Positions 7,405-14,624 of a DNA stretch of 20,863 nucleotides are shown here, one piece after another. Numbering within the stretch: the stretch's first letter is position 1; the number at the start of each line of letters is the position of its first letter. The DNA is from a virus. Both the position numbers and the translations under genes were made by a program. The notes beneath the pieces are model-generated. The model saw nothing but the letters and a program-made list of their open reading frames with translations. It did no database searches and had not been told where the DNA came from. Location: the IMG/VR virus record IMGVR_UViG_3300028388_000361, positions 1-20,863 of that record, one strand, 5' to 3'.

Positions 7405-7868
7405 GGGTCAACTCCTTCACCGATTTCGTCGTCATGCTGGCCCGCCTCTCGCTCGTAGCACATGATGAAAGCGTCAACAGCGTTTTCGGTATCAGCCCAC
7501 ACTTGAAGCGCGTCTCCCGTGCCGCTTGCAGGATCACGCTTTACAAGCGCGCTACCTTGCAGTGGAACCAAGGCTGCGTCTTTAGCGTCAATGTGGACTT
7601 CTGGCGCAAACATGTAATCCGTGCCGGCCTCGTCCAAAATGCGCACTTGAACAGACACCGGATTATCTGTCTTGTTGCTGAGAATAAGCGGCGTGCCGAA
7701 GGTGATGATGCCGGGAGCAATCGTGCGTGTAGGAACATCGACGTCCCTAGGCGGCACCGAAAACTCAGACGCTGCCACCACAGACTGCCAAGCAAGATGG
7801 TCGATGTTTTTCTTCCGCACTGGAATTTCTTTTTCCGGGTGCGGCGTGCGTGTATAGATGCGGGACAT
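7401..7868 (-). CDS. Hypothetical structural protein of the tail-fibre cluster
   Basis: A 155-aa protein starting at ATG 7868, which shares its A with the upstream TAA stop (TAATG). After a basic N-terminus (MSRIYTRTPHPEKEIPVRKK) the rest alternates short strands and turns: TIAPGIITFGTPLILSNKTDNPVSVQVRI-type strands at about 48-78, then FAPEVHIDAKDAALVPLQGSALV at about 86-109. This looks like a single beta-sandwich. It lies between two large fibre/spike genes, so an accessory or adaptor protein at the tail tip is a reasonable inference. I do not recognise a named family. Confidence 0.65.
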   Translation of the reverse strand: MSRIYTRTPHPEKEIPVRKKNIDHLAWQSVVAASEFSVPPRDVDVPTRTIAPGIITFGTPLILSNKTDNPVSVQVRILDEAGTDYMFAPEVHIDAKDAALVPLQGSALVKRDPASGTGDALQVWADTENAVDAFIMCYEREAGQHDDEIGEGVDP

Positions 7869-9994
7869 TAGAAGCTCCCTCCAACAATAGCTGCTTGTCG
7901 AGCGGCAGAACGTATAGACGCTTGCAGGCCGATGCCAACAAGTCGCCTAGTTTTAGCGTCATACTTGAGACCAATCTGCCCGTTGTCGCCGGCAAAGATC
8001 ACGTCAGCATTGTCGCCCTGACCTGAATAGGTAACGTTGCCGCCGTCTGAAAGCACGATGGCTTGCTCGACGCTGCGCTCTTCACCGCTGCCGCCAAACT
8101 CAGGAGGTAAGCCTTCCGGGCTCACGCCAGCTAACGGGTATGTCCACTGGTGGCTAATCGCTGTGATCTGCGACCTGTAAAGACGAGATAACGTCGGGTC
8201 ACTGTCATAGTTGTCAAGCGTGTAGTTGACTGCGTCAACGCCGTCTTGAATGTTTGTTTGCTCGCCGGCAGTGAGCGTAACTACGCCGGGTAGCTGGTCG
8301 TGGATTTCTTGGAACCACCATTTGAAGTCGGCAACAAGTGCGGGGTCAAAGATCAACAGCCCGTTATCAAAAAACCCGTAAACAAACCGCCGGTAGTAAT
8401 CAGAGCTACCAGATTGAAACGCATATGCTATTGTTTTGAGGAAGATTTTTGCGTCCCGTTTTGTAAACGCCTCTTGATCCGCAGTGTAAGTCCCGGCGCC
8501 CCCCGCAGGTGTAAACGACGCCCAAATATCGTCTACGAAGGTGTCCATGTCCATCGCAAGAATGGCGTCGGCCGCCGTAGTGTTTTTAATTTGCGTACCG
8601 GCTACCGTTTTAGGTACGATTAAGGCTCTAGACCCTTGGCTCCAGAAGATATAGTCGCCAAACTGCGAAGCACAAGCCGAAAGAAGCACAGTGCCGCCAT
8701 CGAGCGCCATGTAGTGCACTCGCGCCCACATAGTGATGGCGTTAACTGCGTGCACAAATGCTCTACCACGGGCAACGTAGCCGATGCCGTTAAAGCTAAT
8801 TGGTGTTGCGCCCCAAGCCAGAATGTTGGGGAACAGCGAGAAGCGGCTAATTATGTTACCGTCAGCGAGGATAACCCCGCCGCCGTGACCGATTTCGGGG
8901 TTACCGTTCGCACGGTCCAGCGCGGGCATAATGTATGACGGCCGCGCGCCATGGTACATGACGCAATTATGCAGGTAAGGAGGCCGAAAGATGACAGCGT
9001 CAGGCCTGAACGTGGCTAGAAAGCCTTTGGTTGGGTTAGCGAGGTCATCAATTTGAAAGCCTTCGGCGCCGCCGCCTGCGGCGGCTATGCTTTCCAGCTT
9101 ACACCCACTGCCTAGCAGAAAACAGTTTGAAATTTCATTGCCTGCTGTTGGCCGGAACACAACCGACCTTGCGTCAGTAGCGCCGCGAATTGTTACCCCA
9201 TCAGGTACGGAGTATTCTTGGCCGTAGTACGTACCAGCGTAGACCAAGATACAAGGCGGCGTACCGCCTGCGTCAATCATGGCTTGCGCTTGCGTAAGCG
9301 CCTGCGTCATAGTAGCGACAGGGTATTCGATGCTACGGCCAGAGTTAGCGTCGTCGCCGCCTTCGGACAGAAAGATTGTGTTGGCAACAGGAGGAGCGAG
9401 CGGCGCGGTAATTGTGCCTAGCTCAAGCCACGCGTCATCTTGCTCAAGATACAACGTGAGCGTACCGTCCCCGTTGATAAGCCCCCACGCAGCATTGTCG
9501 GGAACAGTAGCAGGATCAGGCCGATTAGCGATATCTGCGTCGGCGCCGTACAGGTCGAGCCCTAAGTAGTTGCCGGGCGCACCTTGCGGTCCAGTAGCGC
9601 CTGTTGCACCAGTGGGGCCTTGCGGGCCTTGGGGGCCGGGAGGAAATGAACCTTTTGCAAGTAGCTCAGGGTTCTGGTTAGCGTCAAAGCACATAACCGT
9701 GTCAGCCCGGTTCTGGACCGGGAATGACGGGATTGGCGCCAGCGAGCGGTTAATCCTTACTGTTCGTCGGTGCATCTGGTACGGAACAGCGTGAAGGTTT
9801 GACCGCGGGTTACCGAATAAGGTAAGAGGCCCGGTCATAGTGTCGCCGGCGCGCTCAACATACCGAGAGTCGAGCGGATTAGAGGGCAGTTTGTGCACCC
9901 ACTTCACGCCGTCCCAGCGCCAAGCGCGGTCGCCATGAGTGTGGACAGTGCCAACTGTCGGGTTTGCCGGAAAGTCGATAACGCCAAGGTTCAT
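7868..9994 (-). CDS. Tail fibre protein with collagen-like segment and pectate-lyase-like beta-helix
   Basis: I choose ATG 9994, which overlaps the preceding stop (TGATG) with AAGGAC upstream, over the longer frame from 10039; 708 aa. The N-terminal about 35 residues (NPTVGTVHTHGDRAWRWDGVKWVH) resemble domains common at the start of phage fibres. Residues about 119-142 are collagen-like Gly-X-Y repeats (GPQGPQGPTGATGATGPQG). After about residue 200, IFLSEGGDDANSGRSIEYP and ILVYAGTYYGQEYSVPDGVTI look like the start of a pectate-lyase-type right-handed beta-helix, the usual body of capsule- or LPS-binding spikes. The C-terminal half is less recognisable. No catalytic residues can be assigned. 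Confidence 0.75.
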   Translation of the reverse strand: MNLGVIDFPANPTVGTVHTHGDRAWRWDGVKWVHKLPSNPLDSRYVERAGDTMTGPLTLFGNPRSNLHAVPYQMHRRTVRINRSLAPIPSFPVQNRADTVMCFDANQNPELLAKGSFPPGPQGPQGPTGATGATGPQGAPGNYLGLDLYGADADIANRPDPATVPDNAAWGLINGDGTLTLYLEQDDAWLELGTITAPLAPPVANTIFLSEGGDDANSGRSIEYPVATMTQALTQAQAMIDAGGTPPCILVYAGTYYGQEYSVPDGVTIRGATDARSVVFRPTAGNEISNCFLLGSGCKLESIAAAGGGAEGFQIDDLANPTKGFLATFRPDAVIFRPPYLHNCVMYHGARPSYIMPALDRANGNPEIGHGGGVILADGNIISRFSLFPNILAWGATPISFNGIGYVARGRAFVHAVNAITMWARVHYMALDGGTVLLSACASQFGDYIFWSQGSRALIVPKTVAGTQIKNTTAADAILAMDMDTFVDDIWASFTPAGGAGTYTADQEAFTKRDAKIFLKTIAYAFQSGSSDYYRRFVYGFFDNGLLIFDPALVADFKWWFQEIHDQLPGVVTLTAGEQTNIQDGVDAVNYTLDNYDSDPTLSRLYRSQITAISHQWTYPLAGVSPEGLPPEFGGSGEERSVEQAIVLSDGGNVTYSGQGDNADVIFAGDNGQIGLKYDAKTRRLVGIGLQASIRSAARQAAIVGGSF
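9572..9643 (-). repeat. Collagen-like Gly-X-Y repeat within tail fibre
   Basis: About eight consecutive Gly-X-Y triplets are encoded (PGPQGPQGPTGATGATGPQG). Such segments form trimeric rods in phage fibres and act as hinges or spacers between attachment and receptor-binding domains. Confidence 0.85.
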
Positions 9995-10188
9995 CAAACT
10001 AAGTCCTTCGTTACTTCGACCCAAAAGTTGCCGTTGCACGACGGGTAATACACGAACAGACTAGCCCTGCCGTCCTCGTTTTCACAAAACCACAAGTCCA
10101 TAGGACAAGGATTAGTAGGCGGCGCAACGCCGATATGGGCGTAGCCGCCGGCAACCGACGTTTGTTGAATGGGCGGGCAGTTGGACAT
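9994..10188 (-). CDS. Small Cys-containing fibre-like protein (64 aa)
   Basis: A 64-aa protein with ATG at 10188, preceded by AGAGGTAAC. It is the first gene after the promoter at 10211-10239. The core APPTNPCPMDLWFCENEDGR and FVYYPSCNGNFWVEV follows a pattern seen in tail-fibre domains of other phages, roughly PPxxPxxGDLWxxxxDGxxYVYYxDGxxxxWVxV. Here it is a free-standing mini-protein. Four cysteines (4, 28, 35, 51) are striking in such a short protein and could form disulfides or bind metal. It overlaps the following fibre gene by one base, so the two are coupled and may assemble together. Confidence 0.7.
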   Translation of the reverse strand: MSNCPPIQQTSVAGGYAHIGVAPPTNPCPMDLWFCENEDGRASLFVYYPSCNGNFWVEVTKDLV

Positions 10189-10192
10189 AGCG

Positions 10193-10210
10193 GTTACCTC
10201 TTTAGGTTAC
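10193..10210 (-). promoter_or_regulatory. Ribosome-binding leader of the 64-aa protein
   Basis: The minus strand reads GTAACCTAAAGAGGTAAC, with AGAGGT about 9 nt before the ATG. It is one of four related leaders. Because it lies downstream of the promoter -10 box, it would form the short 5' untranslated region. Confidence 0.65.
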
Positions 10211-10239
10211 ACTATACAGAACTTGGCGCGACAAGTCAA
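10211..10239 (-). promoter_or_regulatory. Sigma70-type promoter with near-palindrome in the spacer
   Basis: On the minus strand a -35 box TTGACT (10234-10239) and a -10 box TATAGT (10211-10216) are separated by exactly 17 nt. Start of transcription is expected near 10204. The spacer contains a near-perfect 16-bp dyad (10221-10236, 14 of 16 positions symmetric) with a CGCG centre and ACTTG/CAAGT arms. It lies in one of the few gene-free gaps, directly before the 64-aa gene. It would drive fibre, spike, heme oxygenase-like, lysis and ejection genes. Confidence 0.7.
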
Positions 10240-10240
10240 C

Positions 10241-10681
10241 CTAAAATTGTGCGGCAAAAGCAGCTACCTTGTCAGGGACAGTAGGCCAATTTGAGTCGTC
10301 AGTGGGGTCGGCATTACTATGATAAATAAGTCTCCAACGTCTACGCATTTCCATCACCCACTCCACACCGGCGCGGTACAAGACGCGGTCGTCGGCAGTA
10401 AGCATTCCTGCGGCTGCCGACGCCATCATATTAAGTTGCCGTTTGCCGCTAACAGGGCCAAGCACTTCTTCGATCCGGCGCTGACATTCGGCCTTGCACT
10501 TCTCTTGCCGCTGCATGGCGGCCCACGCCGCACGCTGCTGCACGGAGGGGCCGTTCTCGATCTCCGCGACGACCGCCAATGCGTCGGCCTCGTTGTCCCG
10601 ACCAGCAGGTAGAATGACCTCTCGCCGCCTGCCGTTGCGCTCGACCAACCAGACGCCATTGGAAATTCGTTCGACCGTCAT
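10241..10681 (-). CDS. Possible tail-fibre assembly chaperone
   Basis: A 146-aa protein. I choose ATG 10681, which overlaps the fibre stop (ATGA); a longer frame from 10699 lacks support. The N-terminus (MTVERISNGVWLVERNGRRREVI) looks like a small beta unit. A charged helix follows (AAWAAMQRQEKCKAECQRRIEEVLG), then a Met/Ala-rich helix and a Trp/Arg-rich region ending NWPTVPDKVAAFAAQF. Small helical proteins directly after a fibre gene are often fibre chaperones; this is positional inference. Codon use changes inside the gene: the first half (10681 to about 10440) has GC-rich third positions like the fibre, and the second half has the usage of the rest of the phage. It may therefore be a hybrid. 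Confidence 0.6.
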   Translation of the reverse strand: MTVERISNGVWLVERNGRRREVILPAGRDNEADALAVVAEIENGPSVQQRAAWAAMQRQEKCKAECQRRIEEVLGPVSGKRQLNMMASAAAGMLTADDRVLYRAGVEWVMEMRRRWRLIYHSNADPTDDSNWPTVPDKVAAFAAQF

Positions 10682-13122
10682 ATCAGCCCCCGGAACCATT
10701 GAATTCGCACGTCGGCCGCCCCGCCGAGCCGATTTTCGACATAGAGGTCGAGGTCCGAATGCGGACTGAGTGTCAGGCGAATGTCTGTCCCGGTCGTGCC
10801 GGTCAGCACCCCGGTCGTCGTTTCCACAAGCGTGCCTGACCCAATCACGTCAATGGCAGGCGACGGCGTCGTGTGGAACCGGATAAACGCCCAGGAACGA
10901 TCGTGCGGGTAGCCCTGCCCGATGGTTGGGCTATTCGTCTGCACCAGTGCAAAGCACCCGTGCGCGGGGGCAGGTCGACCGGATGCCGCATCGTCGGCTA
11001 ACGTGAATTCGTCGATGTAGTCACCGACGTCCTCGAAGCTGGAGGCGAGGGCGATTTCCGACCACGAAATTGCCCCGGTGGCGCCGTTCCGATTGCCGAG
11101 CCACGCCTGGCCGACGGTGTCGTAACTGCCGCTCTGACGCCACGCGATCAGCGAAGTGTATTCGCTGCCGCCACGGGCCACGATACAGGAACCGTTGAAC
11201 GCCGTTGTGAAAGGGCCACCCGTCGCCGCCGTCCCATTGAAGCGGTAGAAACCGGGATGCAGTTCGGCTGTGAAGTCGGTGATTTCGGGGGGAGTCGTTA
11301 CACCTAATCCGGTAGGATTGCCATTTACAGCGAAACCGCCTGCCGCGTCGACCTCCCCTTCGCTGACGACGTCCCCATTCGCCTCCACGAGGAAATTCAT
11401 TTCCGTGCCGCGATAGCCGACATAAAGATAACCACCGTCGCCAACGGTACTGTCTCGCTGGACGTAGACCGGGCCGTTCTGGAAGCTGAGGTGAATACCC
11501 TTACTGCTCGCCAGCCCAAGGTCGGCGAATTCCAAATTCGGGCTGCGCAATGCACCCGCTTCAAAAACGACCTGATCGCCCGCATCGTCCGTGTCGATCT
11601 TGTCGACAAATGCCGTGGTCGCGTGGAGGTTGCCCGCAAAATGGGCGTCCTTGAATTTGTAGGTAACGGACCCGAGGTCAACGTCATTTGTGGTGCCGGG
11701 CCTGAACACCCCGTCGGTCAGCAAAAGCTGGATGCTGTTTTCAATCCGCCACTGATGCTGGACCGCGCCAGAGGCGGCGCCGGCAATGTAGTAGTCGTGC
11801 GAGACAAATACTCCGGCGCCATCCCTTGTCTGAAACGACAGGTTCCCGCCGCTATTTTGGAAAGTGAATTGGTAGGAGGCGACGTCCGTATCCGTCATAT
11901 AGATGAACGGGTTGCTTGACCTCACCTTGATGCTGTCTGTGATCAGCGGGCCAACTTCTGCGCTGCCAGACAGATACAGGTCCTTGAATTTGTAGGTAAC
12001 GGACCCGAGGTCAACGTCATTCGTGGTGCCGGGCCGAATGACTCCGTCCTCAATGCGAAATTGTGCAGAGCCTTCGATACTCCATGCGTGCGCCGTCGCC
12101 CCGGCGGCCCCGCGGGACATGATGTAGTCATGCGCGACAAACGACCCGGCGCTGTTCCGGGTCTGCATGTAGAAGTCCCCGCCGGACAGGCCGACAACCT
12201 CCTGCCGGTGGGTGGTGGCAACGTCAGTCTCGCTCAGGGTGTACGTTGCCGCTGCCCCCTCAAGGAACAAGCCTCCGACGTTCGCCGTCCCGCCCAGATT
12301 GAGCGCCCCGGCGAAATAGGCATCCTTGAATTCGTAGGTGACTGACCCAAGATCGACGTCATTCGTGGTGCCGGGCCGAATGACTCCGTCCTCAATGCGA
12401 AACTGTGTGCTTCCCGCGATCTGCCACGAATGCGACGTCGCCCCGGAGGCCCCCCGAACCATCCCGTAATCCTGCGCGACGAACACCCCCGAATTGTTGC
12501 GGGTCTGCATCAGGAAATTGCCGCCGGACATGACCAGAAATTCACGGCTGTGCGTGGACGGCGCATCGGTTTCGTTGAAATAGAGATATGGGCCGGTACC
12601 GGAGATTGTTATTCCGCCAGAGATAGTGGTCGTTCCAGCGTTAAGCGTACTAGAAAAATTAGCTGCTACAGCGCTAATGTCGCCTGACAAGGTTGCGTTA
12701 ACAGCGCTAACATCACCTAATAAGGTAGCGTTGTCAGCAGCTAAATCGCCTGTTAAAGTGGCGTTTATAGCGCTTAGGTCGCCTGATAAAGTAGCGTTTA
12801 CAGCGTCAATATTGCCGGTAGCGGTAAGATTAGGCAAAACTAGGTCGCCGGTTAACGTGCCACCAGTTAAGTCTAACTTATCTTGCGGGTTAATTTGCAG
12901 CCATGTATTGTCGGCCGACCAGTCAAGATTTTTTGTGTTAACGTCAAAAAGAATGACGCCATTTTCAGACGAGCCTGCCTTTTCACCCGGCACTTTATAG
13001 GCGGGTTTTACAGGCTGACGTTTAGCTGGGCTAGTGTCCTCAGAAGACAGCACGCGGTATAAATCTTGCAGCCATCTATGGACTTTACCGTCAGCGGGCG
13101 GTGGACCAAGGTAACGCCTCAT
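10678..13122 (-). CDS. Large repeat-built tail fibre protein
   Basis: An 814-aa protein; the ATG overlaps the nozzle stop (ATGA). Layout: N-terminal attachment region (about 1-85); an 11-residue repeat series (87-152, consensus NATLSGDLSAV); three homologous units of about 95 residues (178-274, 293-388, 406-499), each ending in PGTTNDVDLGSVTYKFKD and YFAG; a linker; a region with HPGFYRFNGTAATGG and WRQSGSYDTVGQAWLGNRNG (about 620-690), typical of fibre receptor ends; and a C-terminal domain shared with the spike at 5650-7404. From about codon 175 onward codons become GC-rich, unlike the first part, except for a native-looking island near 11281-11335. It probably determines host range. Confidence 0.8.
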   Translation of the reverse strand: MRRYLGPPPADGKVHRWLQDLYRVLSSEDTSPAKRQPVKPAYKVPGEKAGSSENGVILFDVNTKNLDWSADNTWLQINPQDKLDLTGGTLTGDLVLPNLTATGNIDAVNATLSGDLSAINATLTGDLAADNATLLGDVSAVNATLSGDISAVAANFSSTLNAGTTTISGGITISGTGPYLYFNETDAPSTHSREFLVMSGGNFLMQTRNNSGVFVAQDYGMVRGASGATSHSWQIAGSTQFRIEDGVIRPGTTNDVDLGSVTYEFKDAYFAGALNLGGTANVGGLFLEGAAATYTLSETDVATTHRQEVVGLSGGDFYMQTRNSAGSFVAHDYIMSRGAAGATAHAWSIEGSAQFRIEDGVIRPGTTNDVDLGSVTYKFKDLYLSGSAEVGPLITDSIKVRSSNPFIYMTDTDVASYQFTFQNSGGNLSFQTRDGAGVFVSHDYYIAGAASGAVQHQWRIENSIQLLLTDGVFRPGTTNDVDLGSVTYKFKDAHFAGNLHATTAFVDKIDTDDAGDQVVFEAGALRSPNLEFADLGLASSKGIHLSFQNGPVYVQRDSTVGDGGYLYVGYRGTEMNFLVEANGDVVSEGEVDAAGGFAVNGNPTGLGVTTPPEITDFTAELHPGFYRFNGTAATGGPFTTAFNGSCIVARGGSEYTSLIAWRQSGSYDTVGQAWLGNRNGATGAISWSEIALASSFEDVGDYIDEFTLADDAASGRPAPAHGCFALVQTNSPTIGQGYPHDRSWAFIRFHTTPSPAIDVIGSGTLVETTTGVLTGTTGTDIRLTLSPHSDLDLYVENRLGGAADVRIQWFRGLI
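10690..10812 (-). other. Shared C-terminal tail-protein domain, copy 2
   Basis: Residues 771-811 of the fibre: GVLTGTTGTD, LTLSPHSDLDLYVENR and IQWFR. It matches copy 1 (5653-5772) in order and spacing but uses GC-rich synonymous codons, so the two are old homologues in different sequence backgrounds and not a recent duplication. Confidence 0.7.
11626..11907 (-). repeat. Tail-fibre repeat unit 3
   Basis: Encodes residues 406-499 (from FIYMTDTD to KFKDAHFAGN). It shares a stretch of about 40 identical bases (near 11648-11688) with unit 2 (near 11981-12021), but is the most divergent unit in its first half. Confidence 0.8.
11959..12246 (-). repeat. Tail-fibre repeat unit 2
   Basis: Encodes residues 293-388 (from TYTLSETD to KFKDLYLSGS). 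It shares about 48 identical bases with unit 1 (12013-12060 against 12355-12402) and about 40 with unit 3. Confidence 0.82.
12301..12591 (-). repeat. Tail-fibre repeat unit 1
   Basis: Encodes residues 178-274 (from PYLYFNETD to EFKDAYFAGA). Its right edge at about 12591-12600 coincides with the change from AT-richer to GC-rich codon usage within the gene. Confidence 0.82.
12667..12864 (-). repeat. 33-nt tandem repeats encoding 11-residue fibre shaft units
   Basis: Six units of 11 residues (87-152): GGTLTGDLVLP, NLTATGNIDAV, NATLSGDLSAI, NATLTGDLAAD, NATLLGDVSAV, NATLSGDISAV. The DNA copies are degenerate but keep a 33-nt period. Such units probably form a triple-beta or similar shaft. The series lies directly beside the composition breakpoint. 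Confidence 0.85.
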
Positions 13123-14624
13123 CTGCCAGCACCTATGGTGTGGTTAAGCTCGATACGGTTGCCAATAACTGCGTAAGAAATAGGTTGGCCTTCGTACCTA
13201 AACCGCAGATGCCGGCCTTGCGCACCAGTGGTAGAAATTGGGTACGTATACGCGTACGGCCCAAACGTCGCGTATTGTTTAGAATGAAACTGCCTACCTA
13301 AAACGGTAAGCTTGTAGGCGCCCGTATCTTCTGCGTCCGGGTAAACTTCCTTTAAAGCCATGCCCTTAGCGCCGTATCCGTGGCTAAGCGGACCAGTCTC
13401 CAAGTACCAGCTAGAAACTAACGTGTTTTTGAGTTCGTGCCGATATACAACACCGTCAAGATTGACATAAAGCGGTGTAGTAAACGCGCCTGCGTCAAAG
13501 CCGCATGTGCGGCGTAGCCGGCCAAAGTACCACAAATCAGCGACGTAGTTCCAAAGCACGTAACTATCTACGTCGGACCCGTTAGCAGATTGAAAAAACC
13601 ACCAAATTTCAGTGTTTTCTGTGTTGTGGGTAACCCACATTTTTGACAAATTAGCGCGGTCAATTTCATCAAACAACCAAGTGCTGACAGAGCACGGCAG
13701 CGGCCGCACTGTGCCGTCAAACAACCAAAAGGTATCAAGCCCCATCCACACTGCAAAATTGCCAGTGTAGCACACAGCATACTTGCTAATAGGCGGGCAA
13801 TCAGTGGCAAGCGTGTTAAACGAGTAGACAAACGGTAGCCCGGTAAACTGTCCAATATGCGCGCCGTTACCGAGAACAAGCACGTCGTCTTGTACAACGC
13901 CAACGCTCTGCAATCCAAGAGAGTCTTCGATAGAGTAAAACCCGGCAAGTTTAGTTTCGTCGGCAAAGTCCCAAAACGAATAGTCTTCGCGTCCGCTCCA
14001 CCTGATTAGGTTGGGGTCGTTAGTAGAACCGATGCCAAGAACAATGCGTTGCGGCGTCGTAACAAAATCGACAAAATCTGTAGGCGCATTGCTGACTACC
14101 GTCGCCTCAGCAGCAATTAAGTCCCAAGAATAGAGAGAATTACCCACGAACAGCGCAAGTAATTCTTCGCCCCACGAGGCAAAACGCCACCGCTGGCGGT
14201 CAATAACTGTCTGTGTCAGCGCAGTGCGTGGGGTGCCAAACGTACCTCGCCCAAAGTTGCCGTAGCCAAACCCATATGGGGAAGGATCAGCAGGTGCAGC
14301 AGGTAACGAGCTAGGAGTAATGTCGGTAATAGTGCCGCCAGCAGATAGATGGACAAGACCCGAGTTTGAACCAAAAACACCGTTTGCTTGGCCTGAAATA
14401 GAGCGCCAAGAAAAAGCGTCTCTGAATATCTCGCTCTCCGGTGTAGACGTCAGAGCGTTGATAGCGTCCATGTTCTGATCGCGATAAACGTCCCATCCGC
14501 CGATAGGCCGGTGCGCGCCTTTACTCCAGCGCACACGGTCACAATCATAGAAACGGTCTGTAGCGTCAGTTAACGTACCGTTTCTATAGATGCCCGGCGG
14601 TATGACACGCTGCTCTTGCGGCAT
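13119..14624 (-). CDS. Tail nozzle / packaged-DNA stabilisation protein (P22 gp10-like beta-propeller)
   Basis: A 501-aa protein with ATG at 14624 sharing a base with the previous stop (TAATG). The N-terminus (IPPGIYRNGTLTDATDRFYDCDRVRW, then IGGWDVYRD) and repeated Trp/Gly beta strands (RWRFASWGEELLALFVGN, NLIRWSGREDYSFWDFAD, VWMGLDTFWLFDG, EIWWFFQSANG, SYVLWNYVADLWYFGRL) look like the propeller-type nozzle proteins that close the podovirus tail tube and retain DNA. Length is close to the P22 gp10 class. Position between the adaptor/collar genes and the fibre fits. I recognise the class by repeat style and context, without a diagnostic catalytic site. Confidence 0.72.
   Translation of the reverse strand: MPQEQRVIPPGIYRNGTLTDATDRFYDCDRVRWSKGAHRPIGGWDVYRDQNMDAINALTSTPESEIFRDAFSWRSISGQANGVFGSNSGLVHLSAGGTITDITPSSLPAAPADPSPYGFGYGNFGRGTFGTPRTALTQTVIDRQRWRFASWGEELLALFVGNSLYSWDLIAAEATVVSNAPTDFVDFVTTPQRIVLGIGSTNDPNLIRWSGREDYSFWDFADETKLAGFYSIEDSLGLQSVGVVQDDVLVLGNGAHIGQFTGLPFVYSFNTLATDCPPISKYAVCYTGNFAVWMGLDTFWLFDGTVRPLPCSVSTWLFDEIDRANLSKMWVTHNTENTEIWWFFQSANGSDVDSYVLWNYVADLWYFGRLRRTCGFDAGAFTTPLYVNLDGVVYRHELKNTLVSSWYLETGPLSHGYGAKGMALKEVYPDAEDTGAYKLTVLGRQFHSKQYATFGPYAYTYPISTTGAQGRHLRFRYEGQPISYAVIGNRIELNHTIGAGR

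Noticed and set aside
9067-9084. GC-rich inverted repeat (GCCGCCGC / GCGGCGGC) within the beta-helix fibre gene.
   Set aside because: It encodes an Ala/Gly-rich turn (AAGGGA); low-complexity codons make such pairing likely, and the loop is only 2 nt.
9572-9643. Short direct repeats that could be taken for a CRISPR-like or minisatellite array.
   Set aside because: The periodicity is 9 nt and in frame as Gly-X-Y collagen codons; there are no spacers.
10221-10236. The ACTTG...CAAGT dyad as a transcription terminator for the preceding fibre/chaperone genes.
   Set aside because: The stem is only about 5 bp with no U-tract, and it sits exactly between good -35 and -10 boxes, so a role in promoter control fits better.
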